A DNA stretch of 64,000 nt from Channa striata. Lineage: Eukaryota > Chordata > Actinopteri > Anabantiformes > Channidae. Positions 45,561-57,131 of this stretch are shown piece after piece. The DNA is taken from assembly GCA_033026295.1 (NCBI GenBank), contig CM065178.1, positions 22,211,781 to 22,275,780 on the forward strand, written 5' to 3'. Within the stretch, counting starts at the first letter, position 1. Each line of letters opens with the position of its first letter. Below the pieces are notes generated by a model. That model was not told the origin of the DNA. It was given only the letters and a program-made list of their open reading frames with translations, and did not search any database. The translations under genes and the position numbers were made by a program.

Positions 45561-47138
45561 CTAGTGAGGAGGAGGGAGAAAAAACCCATTAGTCCAAAAG
45601 GCCCATAGACGTTTGTTGGAAACCTTTGAATCTGGCAGACACTCACCTCACTGTCTGTACTGTCAGGACTAGCTGTATCCATTGAGAAGTCTTCAGATTT
45701 AGAGACTGCTGGGCCTGCACCTGCTGCGGAGGCACACGTAGCCTGAGTGCTGCGGACTCAGAAGACCCGATCCCCAAACCTGCATCGTTCCCGTTGGACA
45801 ACAGAACCTGAACCTGTGTCAAACCGAAGGAAACCATTGAGTAAGAGCCACTGAATGCAGGGAAAATCTTGCTTCTCCCAGAGTGTAAGAATCACAATCT
45901 TTACCTTCTCCTTTGAGTCAAGGGTGTCCAACCCAAGTCTCTGTCTCAGTTCCTCATTTTCTGTCAGGAGGCCGTTTGTCTTTTCCCGAAGCAACCGGTT
46001 TTCAATGTGAAGTTTCTGATTCTGCAGGAGAAAAAATGAGCAGATGTTTGTACGTGAAACTGCTGCTCAGGAAGTGATGCATGAAACTCCTGTAGCAGCA
46101 GCCAGCTAGAAATGGAAAACTAGAAATGGAAGTGAACCAAATGAAATGAAATGTATTTCTGCCAAAACTAAAAGCATCAACTGCTCTCGAGTTTCAGATG
46201 TTGACAGCTGTTACTCTGATATGCAGGTGTCAAGCATCATTTGCACGAGTCCCGTTAAATGTTGGTATATGAGAATTATTCCATAATCAGAAGAGATTTG
46301 CGATCCAAGGACACTGGGAAAGGGGGGGCTGCATTCCCCTCTACAGTCTGAACTGGACAATTTACCTCCAGCTCCAACTCTAAGACCTGCTGTTCCAGTT
46401 CCCCCATTTTGGCCTTTTTTCGGTCTCTGGCCGTCTGGGCTGCCACTCGGTTCTTGAGTTTCCTGGAAATAAAGAAAATAATTAGAGTGAGTCCAAAAAC
46501 GGAGCTGAACACATTCCTTCCGTGACATAACTCGGGTTCAGTCTACTGCGCAATCACCGGCCATGTTCCTGCCACGCAGGCAAACCAGGATATCGATATC
46601 CGGCTCTACGGCCGAGCCGGGCGGACCCAGCGGCCCCTCACAGCGCCCGGACGGGCCCGGTCGGGGTCCAAAGGTTCCACCCGAACGACCCGGTGACAGT
46701 AACGTGCCGGACACTTTACTCGCGACATTAAATCACTAGACACCGGGCCCGCTGGTTTGTGCTCGATTTAAACACCGTGACAGCTGACTGGGTGTGTCTC
46801 TGCCGTCAGTCCCAGAACAATGGCCGGGCTTGCGCATTAAAAACACCGCGGCTACACCCCGATCGAATGGCGGCCCGTCCTGTGGCTCTGTGCCAAACAA
46901 ACCTGCGAAGAGCTTTCTCCTCCGGGCTCAGGTGTGTGAGCCGCTGCCGTTTCCGCACCGGCGGCCCGGCGGAGCTGTTGGACTCGGAGTCCGACGACGC
47001 CTGACTGGCCGCTGACGGTAAGACGACGGAAATGGGCCGGCTGAAGCCGGTCTGCGAGCCGCCGGAGGAGCCGGCATGTTTCCCGGATATGAGGAGCACT
47101 TTGTGGGCCCCCGCCGTCCCTGCTGCTACCACCACCAT
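44976..47138 (-). CDS. xbp1: X-box binding protein 1, spliced form (XBP1s)
   Basis: bZIP transcription factor of the unfolded protein response; IRE1 at the endoplasmic reticulum removes a 26-nt intron from its cytosolic mRNA. Five exons: 46903-47138, 46366-46462, 45905-46021, 45647-45813 and 44976-45560, all GT-AG. The start MVVVAAG matches the family. Basic region RKRQRLTHLSPEEKALRRKL then NRVAAQTARDRKKA spans residues about 60-100, followed by a leucine zipper (LEQQVLELELE to LRQRLGL). Removing 45724-45749 shifts the frame into the activation domain, which ends WDDMFANELFPQLISV. The product is 391 residues; human XBP1s is 376. An upstream in-frame TTG extension is not needed. The neighbour znrf3 is divergent, as in human. 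Confidence 0.97.
45383..47138 (-). CDS. xbp1: X-box binding protein 1, unspliced form (XBP1u)
   Basis: Same five exons without the IRE1 cut, giving 264 residues (human 261). After the zipper the frame continues as SAALRLRVPPQQVQAQ, a hydrophobic region (LICYWAFWTSLTQSCSSS) that in mammals docks the nascent chain on the ER membrane, and the C-terminal translation-arrest peptide (YLPPHLRLWGPHQLSWRPLM plus Asn) ending at 45383. In mammals the arrest holds the mRNA near IRE1. Conservation of both elements in the unspliced frame shows that this isoform is under selection. Confidence 0.96.
45647..45813 (-). CDS. xbp1: xbp1 exon 4, containing the IRE1 intron
   Basis: 167 nt, donor GTGAG|GTGAGT. Two in-phase acceptors 6 nt apart (GACACAG then GTTCAG) would add or drop Val-Gln. 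Contains both IRE1 cleavage hairpins and is translated in two frames after the cut. Confidence 0.94.
45724..45749 (-). other. xbp1: IRE1-dependent 26-nt non-canonical intron of xbp1
   Basis: Cut sites lie in two 7-nt CCGCAGC loops. Hairpin 1 has arms CTGAGT (45761-45756) and ACTCAG (45748-45743). Hairpin 2 has arms TGTGCCT (45736-45730) and AGGTGCA (45722-45716), paired through two G-U wobbles. Cleavage after CCGCAG in each loop removes exactly 26 nt and shifts the frame. Loop sequence and geometry match the known vertebrate XBP1 substrate. Confidence 0.96.
45905..46021 (-). CDS. xbp1: xbp1 exon 3
   Basis: 39 codons, phase 0 at both ends. Encodes the rest of the zipper: NQKLHIENRLLREKTNGLLT and ENEELRQRLGLDTLDSKEK. 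Confidence 0.97.
46366..46462 (-). CDS. xbp1: xbp1 exon 2
   Basis: 97 nt, acceptor TTTATTTCCAG and donor GGAG|GTAAAT. Encodes KLKNRVAAQTARDRKKAKMG and ELEQQVLELELE, the DNA-contacting asparagine region and the start of the zipper. Confidence 0.97.
46903..47138 (-). CDS. xbp1: xbp1 exon 1
   Basis: Encodes residues 1-78 from MVVVAAGTAGAHKVLLISG to EEKALR, with the first half of the basic region. Donor CGCAG|GTTTGT, phase 2. GC-rich, within a CpG-dense segment that extends into the promoter. Confidence 0.96.
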
Positions 47139-47276
47139 GTTTGAAATGTCCCACAGGCGGAAACAACCGGGTGTCCGCGTTCGGTCCAATTAAAGCCCCA
47201 AGTTCGTCCGACGCTCGAGCCCCGGCGACTTTCTACTGTTCAGACGAGGAGCTGCGTCTGCGATCTTTTCTACTAT

Positions 47277-47338
47277 CGTGGTGACACCTGATAGGCTCGT
47301 TGTGGGTCTGACGTAACCGCGCCGTGGCCCCCGATTGG
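47277..47338 (-). promoter_or_regulatory. xbp1: xbp1 promoter elements: CCAAT, CCACG and CRE-like site
   Basis: Read on the minus strand: CCAAT (47338-47334), six bases, CCACG (47327-47323), TTACGTCA (47316-47309) and another CCACG (47281-47277). An ER stress response element is CCAAT-N9-CCACG, so the spacing here is 3 nt short. TTACGTCA is an ATF/CRE-type site. The cluster lies 140-200 nt upstream of the ATG in GC-rich DNA. Stress control by ATF6/XBP1 is known for this gene; these exact sites are inferred. Confidence 0.5.
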
Positions 47339-48029
47339 TCGACGGGGGTGATGTAATTTGCATTGAAGGTTTCGCTCTGCTTACGGAGTAAAACATCTTC
47401 TGTTCCCCAGAAGTGTCATTTACCATCAGAGCTGGTTGTTTCTTTTCATAGGCAAAAAATTCCTTTCAGCCATTGTTCTCTGTTCGATCACCATGGGAGT
47501 TTATGCTCGATTTGATATTTGATGCAGTGTAAACACGGGTATAGTGTTTACAACAGGTCGCCCGCAGTTCACGTGGACACGCTGCATCTGTGCAGAACTT
47601 TCACTGCACGTCACAGTTTCTAAACCATCCATGTATGATTTTTACAACTTCCCTGTCCTGTAAGGAAAAAACTCTGCAACATCAAGGATTTATTTTTGCT
47701 CGATAATTTCACATTTTTATTAGGTGTATCCTAAAATAATAGTTATATCACCAATTAAAGAGTGAAACAGATTTTGTTGGTGTTGTATTTTTGCCTGTAA
47801 TCATCCACTTTAATAAAAGTGACTGGGCACAAAATGTCCTGTGGATCCTGGAAGACGTGTTTGTGGGACTCCTATCAACATAAGCTGATCCGGACAAGCG
47901 GTCGAATATTTCAAACTAGTAAAAGAGAAATGACTCGACTTTTAAAATCTTCGCTGACCGTGTTTTCATGTGTTTATGTGAACTTAACAGGAGGCTGCAG
48001 CAGTCTGAATAAAACCAGACTTCTGTGGA

Positions 48030-48150
48030 GGCTGTGGCTCAGGTGGTAGAGCAAGTCATCCACCAACTCTTGGTTCTCCATGGCCACATCTAGAAGTGTC
48101 CTTAGGCAAGACGCTGAACTCCAAGCTGTCTTTACTGTGTGCCCCTTTCT
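48030..48150 (+). repeat. tRNA-derived SINE-like fragment
   Basis: GTGGCTCAGGTGGTAGAGCA has the form of a tRNA A box, followed by TTGGTTCTCC as a decayed B box and GTGTCCTTAGGCAAGACGCT, a sequence I recall from common fish repeats. It is too degenerate to be a working tRNA gene. Confidence 0.6.
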
Positions 48151-49618
48151 TTTCAGTCACATAATCTATTTGTAATCATAGTCTCCCAGTCTTGTTAGTA
48201 CAAAATTCCCTGTTACTTCGCTGAGCTGGAGTAGAAGCAGAATAATAAAAACAGGAAGATTTAATGTTCTAAAAGTTGTAACTTATCCCCCACAAAGTTT
48301 CATAATATTTTCAGAAAACTCCACAAAAACGTATGATTTTGCCAACATCATTTAAGTAAATCAGGAAGGAATCTTTAAACTGCCACAACAATCAGAAAGG
48401 AAGTAAGTGGAGCAGCAAGTAGAACCTGCTTAATTGACTGTGCAGGCACCTGACCCACCTTTCGTTCCAACACACCTTGAAAAACTGTGAGCCTGTTCTT
48501 CACAGACATACAGTCAGTGCAGACGAACAGACCAAACGTTTTACACAGGCTGCTGTCACTTTGGAAGCTTTCTTTCCCTGTTCCAAATTACTCTTGTTTA
48601 TGGCCTTTTTTTGGACAGTTCGACCTCCCTTCTCCATGTCTTGTACAGTGGCGTTTCCTCATTCCTGCCTTTCAAGGAGTCAACCGTAAAAACAAGCTTT
48701 ACTACTCTGATTGCATTCCCTTAAACGATTTTCCATTTCCTGGCAAGGATTGTTAATGGACAGGATATTTCCTCCACTTTTTTCATGCATTTTAGAATGT
48801 TGCAGGGTTGATATTAATTAAGCCTTAAATAAAAGCAACAGGAATGATGTGATAGCAGCACAGAGGGTTGTTCAGTGTTTGCTAAAGTTGGCTTTTGAGT
48901 CATTTATGTCCTTATGATTCAATTCTGTGATCATAAACCAAACTGTGGTTTATGATCTAAACACTAAAGATAGACTTTTTATAACAGTGAGCATCATTAA
49001 AATGTGTCTAATGACGCCCTATTTTTGAGTAAATACAAAGTAATACAAAATAAAAGTAGTTCTGTGTATTACAATAATAACAAGTGGATGTGGTGAGTGC
49101 AACAAAAAACAGCTCAGCAACCTCAGTGTTGCTCAACTTTTGCAAAAATAAGATGAAAATTGCTCAGTGAACAGGGAAGCTCATAATCGAAGATCTAAAA
49201 GATAAAGTGTTGAGCATAGTTTACAAGCATGATGATTAGGCTGTTACAAAAGAGATTGTGGAGCAATGTAGGCCATCGGCAGAAGACTCCTGAAGCGGCA
49301 ACACATTTCAAATAACCTGCCCCCCCCCCAAAAAAAGTTAAAAGGCTCTAATAAGAACGTGTCGCAAAGACACATATGCACCAAGTTCACAAGCACGCTC
49401 TCCTTCTAAAACTCCTGTGTGTCCTCAAACAGGACTTCACATTCGTTCAGTATGTTGCTGCCGCCGTGGTTTACAGCGCGTCGACCTTTACCCCCCCGTG
49501 GCCTGTTACCTCAGAAGCAGCGACTGCAGCAGTCAGAGCAAACACTGGCCTGTTTGTGAAGCTTCACTGGTCCCACAGAATCAACATCCGGGAGAGTGAG
49601 AAGAGGAGTTATATGATG

Positions 49619-49638
49619 GTGTGTGTGTGTGTGTGTGT
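49619..49638. repeat. (GT)n microsatellite
   Basis: Ten GT units in the xbp1-znrf3 interval. Confidence 0.93.
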
Positions 49639-51362
49639 CTTAGCGTAGGGTGGTACTGCACAACTACAACAGGATCTGGATACAGGATGTGCTTTATTTC
49701 CAGCAATATACCTAATAGTTCAAACTTATTTAGCCACATGAAGGACATGTAACACTTATGTGCCACAGGCTTTGAAGCAAGCACATACATTTGAACTTCC
49801 TCATAACATTTTCTATTTTAAAGTTTCTTTATGTTAATTTAAGAGTCGTAAGACGAAACCCTGTTTATTTTGGATTCGAAAAGCCGGCCGGGGGATTTCC
49901 CGTTATGGGTGAGACAAGTATCACATTTACCGTCAGTGAAGTGACCTCCTGTGTTTGTGCAGCTCTCAAATTAGAGTAACAACTCCGGAGAATTCAAAAG
50001 TTTTGCCCAATAGCTCGAGGGGGTTTTCTTTTCGTTCTGTCCTTGTAGCCCGTGGGCATCGTCACTCACACTGTGAAATTATGTAAGTTATGGCAGGTAT
50101 TGCATCGTTATGCAAGTGCTGCGTTTAAAATGCAAATATTGTGTCCTCGCCACACAGTGTTTCCCATCATTTCAGTGTTGAGTGTTATAAGCACAAAATA
50201 ATACAAGCGCTTTAAGTACTTAATGAAAATCCTTTTAATACATGGTGTGCTTCCACCCACGTAAGCACATCATGTGTGAAGACAAAGAGATTGACGACTT
50301 TCATGGTCTTTGTGTAGTGGAAAGGTTTTTGCCTCGAGCACGGCTCTCGGGTTTCTTCAAACTTCTTGTTTGTTTAAATCAATTGTTCAAATAAGAAACA
50401 GCTTCAACCAGTGACATAATCATTGATGACACCAGAACCTCTAATGATTACTAATTAACACAAAATAATTTTTAACTTAAATCCCGCTCTGAGCCAAGAA
50501 ATGGTCCAGCGCATATCTCAACCTCTAAATTATGAAATTGTTATTTTTTATCTTTGATTATTTCATTTCCTCCTGTCTCCAGACTTCCTGCTGAACTAAG
50601 CGAACAAGCTGCCGACTGGAGCTTTGTACGTAACAGATGTAAAGGTGGTGTTGATCTTCTAACAGACTGTGTGACACGCAAATGTCACTTTCAAATAGAG
50701 AATAAAACGCTTGAATTTGTTGCCCCCTTTGTTTATTATAAATTCAATTCAAAACCCTGGATTTTTTTCAGTATATACACTTTTATTCCATTCATTGGAT
50801 TGTTGCTGCCATAAACTCTTATTCATAACTAATTCACTTTATGAAAAGAATGTTGAGCCAGATCTGGGTTCAAAGTGAACTCCAGGTGATACGTTCTAAA
50901 ATGACCTCTATTTTAAGCATCCACCCGCTATGATAGAGTGAGCAGCTCAAAGGTGAATTTAGACAGTTTGATATTTAACATTATATTGTCATAACATGCA
51001 GAAACCATGCACTGCAAAAACAAGCCGTAGAACACACCCGCCCTCAGTTCAACAAAATCAGGGATTCTGCCCCAGAATCATAGTCTGCTATTAAAGCAGC
51101 TTGTCATAGTGTAAGTGTTGCTTCCCAGTATCTTATGAATGACCTGCCACCTTCTCTGTGTCATCATCAAGTGTCAAGAATGACAAAGAAGTAGGGACAA
51201 GGACGAAGTAGAAACTATTCAGAGTGAGTATTTCAAGTGTGTGTTTGCAGTGTCAGACTTAAATTATTGGTTACACACCTTGGATTTACATGATCTTTCT
51301 TGCAGGTTTTGAGGTGTATTGTCTGTGCAGCTAACTGTTTGCACTGAGCTCAGCCAGTGCTA

Positions 51363-51390
51363 ACACACACACACACACACACACACACAC
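51363..51390. repeat. (AC)n microsatellite
   Basis: Fourteen AC units in the xbp1-znrf3 interval. Confidence 0.95.
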
Positions 51391-54300
51391 TTACAAATCC
51401 AGAAGTGGGGATCCTCCCTGAGGCTTAAAGTTGCACCCTGTGATTAAGGTGGGTGGATCTTCGAGGCCGCGTTTCAAAATGGGCCAATCCTCCCGTAAAA
51501 CCATCTCAGTGTGTGTAAATTACCCTTATGTCTTCCAGATGGTGGCACACACGAAGCCTTCCAGATTAAGATTTCAACTCTATCTAACGTTTCATTGTGG
51601 TATTCTGTTTTTTTTTTTACGCATCATTTTGTCTTTTTAGTCAAGTCTCATTTGGTGGAGACATCCAACAGTTTAAATTGATATCAGGCTTAAAGCTATG
51701 CCGGTTATTCTGCTCTTGTCATAAATCATGCATTTTTATTTCATCATTTTTATGTTTCTTATATAACCTTCTGGCTCAGGACAGAGCGAAATGTTAACAA
51801 AAGCTTTCGCTACACCAGCTGTAACAATAACTTCCATATGAGTAAACTGCCCAACTTTGATAGAAGCTTAGTGAAAAGTTAAATGTGTTCAGTGATGTTC
51901 ACTTATCTAAACAACCTTCTAACAGTGACTAATAAAACAGCCTGACGAGTTACTTTAGCTCAGGATTACAGGACATAAAGATTAAACATTTCTCTGATAA
52001 GAGCAACTTAAAAGCAGCCATGTAAAAACCTGCAATTAAATTAAATACTGGCACAATGGAATCAAATATTTGGTAACTTTACTTGATGTAAACATCATCA
52101 GTCTTATTCATCGGTGCATGTCCATAGAATTTTCTCATAATTACATCCTTGATTAAAAACAAGTATTATTAGATCACAGCATGTCTCAGCTCCAGCGCCT
52201 GCGATTCGATTAAGAACAAGGTACTAGTGCGTGTTTAATCAGCCGCCTCTGTTCTGTTTTCAAGGAAAGAAGCGGTTTCTGCAGTGGCGGGGTGGCACGC
52301 CGGGTGGACGGGCCCCTGTGTGCTTACCGGGCCGGGCGCTGGTGTGAATGATGGTGTGTTTGGTGAAAGCTGAGCTTGACAATAGAGGTGAGGAGGGTCA
52401 CACCCTGGGACAGCAGCCAGCTGCAGGGGGCATCTCGTCCCTGTGTTTGCCTCCACCCCCCCATCACACGTCTCGCTCCCTACCCATAATTCATCGGGAT
52501 GTTTGTTTGTCCTGAAGCTTTCCCACACCCTCCAGCTCCATCTTTTCCCCCTGTTTGCGTTCATTTTTCCTATCGCTATAACTTAAACGCTGTGTTTTTA
52601 CTCTACCCCCCCATTTTTTTTTACAAACACTTTTGCTTCTCTGCAAGTCTGCAGCCCTGCAACAACATCCTTGTTCACTAGCTGCAGTGTCATTCTGTTG
52701 CATGATGCTGCAGTAAGTCATTCAGTAATTCATTCCGTTCTCTACACCAGTTACTACACGGTCAGTTTGCTCTTTATCTGAGTGCATGTGCAGTTCATGA
52801 GCCAGCCAATCTTCAGATAAGGTTTTCCCTGCTTTGCATGCACATTTTTGGGTACGCGGGCAGTAAAACATAAAAGGGACCAACGTTTTTGAGTAGCACA
52901 GCTCATGGATCAAAAGATTTTCTTTGTCTTTGATGCACCACATTTGAATTAATCCCTCCATGAACGAGTTTGTGTGCCCAATGACATATTTACTGTTAAT
53001 CAGGGGCATCATAGGAAACAAAACACTCAGGCCAAATACATTTCCATGATGAATTGACCTAAATTCAACCCGTGGAACAGTGATTGTTGTCCGGCCTCTC
53101 TGTAATTGTCTTAGCGTCTCTGCCTGGATAAGCCCTGCTTTGTGAGCGCGCAGAGCTGACGTAGCTCCTTTTTGTTCGATGGGCCACATTTACTCTGCTC
53201 CCAGACAACAACAACAACATCACTGCTGCCCGGCAGCGACGGAGCTCCAAAGGTTTAAACACAAAAGGTCAAGATCCCGCAGGAGCCTCATAACAACCTG
53301 TTGTGTTCACTTTGACCATCTCGGTACCTGTGTTTGTTTTTTATATTAAAAGTGTTTTGCAGTTGGAGTGAATGTGGATTATAAATGTGCTTAAATAAGA
53401 CAGAGCAACCTTTTTTATATACACACATGCTGGACTGACACTGATGTCAAACCACTTTATCTGCCAACTTTACTATCTGTCTCAGTTGCACCAAAGAGGC
53501 GTAACAAAATGTCTGATGACAAAGATGAAAATTATTACAGAAATACAGGAAATGATTTGATCGGTGCATATTCACAGTAACATGCATGGACACAACTGAC
53601 TGGTTGCACCATGATGCAATACTGATGTGATGCAACACTGAGGCAAGACAGAACCCACGTTTCTTCACGACTGCCACTTCCTCTTCTCATCAGTGTCAAA
53701 GGGAAAGATGTGTGGTTTACGCGTCCCACAAAAAGACGGTGGTGAGGCGTAAAATAATTCTGTCCATGAGTGGCCCCCACTCATGACCTGCTTCACTCAA
53801 CTGCCCCCACAAAACCCCCTTGTTCTCCTGCCCCCTGGTGTTTGTATCCACACACTACAGACAAAAACCCAAACCTCTTTGACTTGAGAAGTTTTTAATA
53901 GCTAGAAATTTGAATTTGTACTAGAAAGTGTCTTTCTGCTGCTATTTATTTCTTATTTCTGCTAAGGATTTTCATAACCATCTTTTTATGTCAAACTGAA
54001 AGAGTTTGTTTGGTAAAACAAAATAATTTATATCCAAATTAAAGGAGGCTGCTAAAAATTGTAGGAAACTGCACGAATTCCTACTTTCAGTGTTAAAGTT
54101 ATTGATTGATGTCTCATTGAAACTGGTGAAGCTGAGAAATCCTTGCCTGCTTCGCTCAGGTCAGCTCATTTCTGCCTCATACTGGAGAACTGAGGAATAG
54201 TTTCTACTGCTGCAAGTTGTGCTTCTTTTATCCCAGATTCCACATATCATTAAAATTTCACAGAAGCATTAGATTATTTTGCTAATAAATACACGTGACA

Positions 54301-54770
54301 TAATGACATTCTTTTTTTATACAGTTAAAACATGAAAAATCTACATGCGAGAGTGAGAGACAGATGTTTTGTCAGGGGTAGAAAACAAAAAAAAGATTAA
54401 TTCTTACATCTTAAGCAGTAAATTCACATATTTCAGATATAATTCACCAGAAATGGTTCACAGCAGGAATTCACAAATGTATGTGTACAAATAATGTTAA
54501 GAACTGAGGTTTCACTTTATGAAAAGCTGACAGGAAAGCGCAGTGGGGTTTGTTCATTTTCACCGACAACCAACTAATTCAATGACGTATTATGTTCAGT
54601 TTAGTTTAGTCCTTAATTTTACAACTTGCTTTTGGCAAATATGCACACATCAAACTTATGGAGAGAAGAACGATAGAGCTGAAACATTATTAGGTCCCTT
54701 ACCAAAGACTTTTCTCTGAGATGTAACAGCTGATTCTTTGGCCTGTTGTGCTGCATTGAAAACACATTTT

Positions 54771-54800
54771 TTTTAGTTTAACTTCTCAGTTAAACTAAAA
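54771..54800. repeat. Perfect 13-bp hairpin with 4-nt loop
   Basis: TTTTAGTTTAACT (54771-54783), loop TCTC, then its exact reverse complement (54788-54800). Intergenic. Confidence 0.85.
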
Positions 54801-56749
54801 GAATATGAGCCAAACTGCAAACGTGTTGTTCTTATTAAATATTGCATGCTGTGTAAATTGTTTTAGCTTGGTTGAATTAGGATTATTAGTTTATTAGATA
54901 AGTTTGTTGTTTGAACCTAAAACCACACAGTTTAACTCTAAAACTGTTCATGCTGGGAACTCTCAAAAATGTTGATCAGTCTTTGTTTCACCTTAATGAT
55001 TTAAGTGAGATCAGAAATTATTATTGCAAATCATTATTTAAGGTTAAACAACTTAGAGTCAGCACAATATTTTATCATTTCTGACAACAAATTGGAAATT
55101 TTAAGTTTAAGCTGATTCCACAAAAGTGCGGTTCAGATGCTAGTGAGTTGTGTTTGTGCTCCAAAGATGACGCTGCTGAGGGAGAACGTGGGACATTCCC
55201 TTTACTGAACGAAACCTGCAGGGACATTAGTTTGTCAGTAGCTTTAATCGAAAAGTCGTAAGAACAGAAACAAATTTTGCTTGTCCCACATATGACTAAT
55301 ATTTTGTCGAGCTGGTGCTTCATGCAGAGACGTGTCTCCAGATAAATTGAATTTGTGTCTACTGGCTGCAAATTCGAACTGAAGCTGCTTTGATGTCTCC
55401 TTCAACTAGATCATCTGCTGGTGTGTCACTGAGCCCATGAGCATGTTGTGCAGCCATTACCACAAAATCAGCAGAAGACGAAATAAGTCTCGTAGACACT
55501 AAAGACACCCCGGAGGGACGATTATCTGTTTTCAGTCATGGTGAACCACATTTCTCTCCCCAGCCAACCCCCATCCTTACATCTCCACTGCCACCTAACC
55601 ACTTGGTGGCACGTGTGGCGAAGTGCTGCACCATGTCAGCGTGTCCTCTCACGCAAGCTCGGGATTCCTGTAGGTCGGGTTTCTATTTCGAGATTTTGAT
55701 GTTTAGGATCTGGTGCTTCTTCGTCAGACCCGAAGGAGCGAAAAATCAAAGGGAAGGTTTGGACAAATGTCAAACCATCACAAAGAGCCGTGGGGAGTTA
55801 GTGAGAGGAAAGACGGAGCTGAAATGATAGAGGACGTGTACACGATGACATGTTTTTATATCATTTGGAATAATGATATTTGATTACTGACAAATGTAAT
55901 GTCAGGTGTTTAGATCTTATCCTGGTCCTTGGGAAAAGTCACTTTTTTCAGCTTCTAAATGTTTAAAAAAATTGTTTTTTATGGCCCTGAAAATACATTG
56001 GATAAACTAAAACAACAAGTTTAAATTGGCTATAAACAATCTTTTTTCTGACACTTATTCAGATGACAATGTGAAAACAATATGCAAATGCAGGAAGAGA
56101 AGCACATTAAAAACCTGATGTCTGACTTTTTACTGTGAAACATCATGAACATTCTTTTCATTTCTCCCATTCGCTAATTGACATTAATTAGCAGCATTAA
56201 AAAAGCAAACATGCTTTTGAAAGGACAAAATGTTTGTCTTATGATTTCCCATTTATGCTCTAAACTGCAAAGTAACATTAAAATGTGAGAAATCCGACAA
56301 ACAGCATTTTTAGTGCTGGCTGCTGCTGCTTCCCATAATCAGCGTTTAGTAGTTTATCACACTTTTCTGTATCTGCAAAATACCTAAAGTTGTCAGATAT
56401 ATGTGGACATTAAATTGTTACTAAAAAACTGTAAATTGTGGGCTGTAGGTCGATGTGAGTGTCTGCACACTGGTTTTGGTGGCCTGGTCCTAAACGGTCC
56501 CAGACAGTTCTGGTTGCTTTGTCGTGATTTACTGGACGGACGTGACAGCGCCGTCCATCGTCTTACCAGCTCTTCCCTTCATGACCCGGCACCGAGATGG
56601 ATCTTCTGGTAGCTGCCACAGAAAAAGCCCCTCGTCATAATTGTCGTTCGGGGGGATGTTTGGATAAAACTGTTGCCTAAAGCTGCTTTAACAGTTGCGA
56701 TTTCTAAAGTGGAGGAAGTTACCAAACCCGATAACAGAGTTGTTAATGT

Positions 56750-56784
<35 letters not shown>
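56750..56784. repeat. (CA)n microsatellite
   Basis: About 17 CA units in the xbp1-znrf3 interval. Confidence 0.95.
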
Positions 56785-56786
<2 letters not shown>

Positions 56787-57109
56787 CTGTCCTGAGGGGT
56801 TGTCATCTATCTGCTGTTTCCAGCCGTTTCCTCATCCACTTTCCCGACATGTCGCCACCAGGCTGACCGTGCTCCCTCTTTGATTCTTTGATCACTGATG
56901 AGGACATCAGCCACTTAACCACTGCTCTTTCTCCCTGTGTGTGTGTTTCATTTTTTAAATCATTATGTTTCCAATTTCTCCGAATAAAATGACCCACATA
57001 TCATTTTTGTAAAATACACTTTTTCCATTTTTTTCCACACATAATGGATTTTTTTTTTCCAAAAATGGAAGCAAAGTTTACAAAGTCTACAAAGTTTAAA
57101 TCACCACAG

Positions 57110-57131
57110 CGTGTGTGTGTGTGTGTGTGTT
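57110..57131. repeat. (GT)n microsatellite with nearby CCAT repeat
   Basis: Eleven GT units, followed at about 57142 by four CCAT units. Confidence 0.93.

Noticed and set aside
48030..48110. Possible tRNA gene
   Set aside because: A-box-like sequence is present but the B box and acceptor stem are decayed; better explained as a SINE-like repeat.
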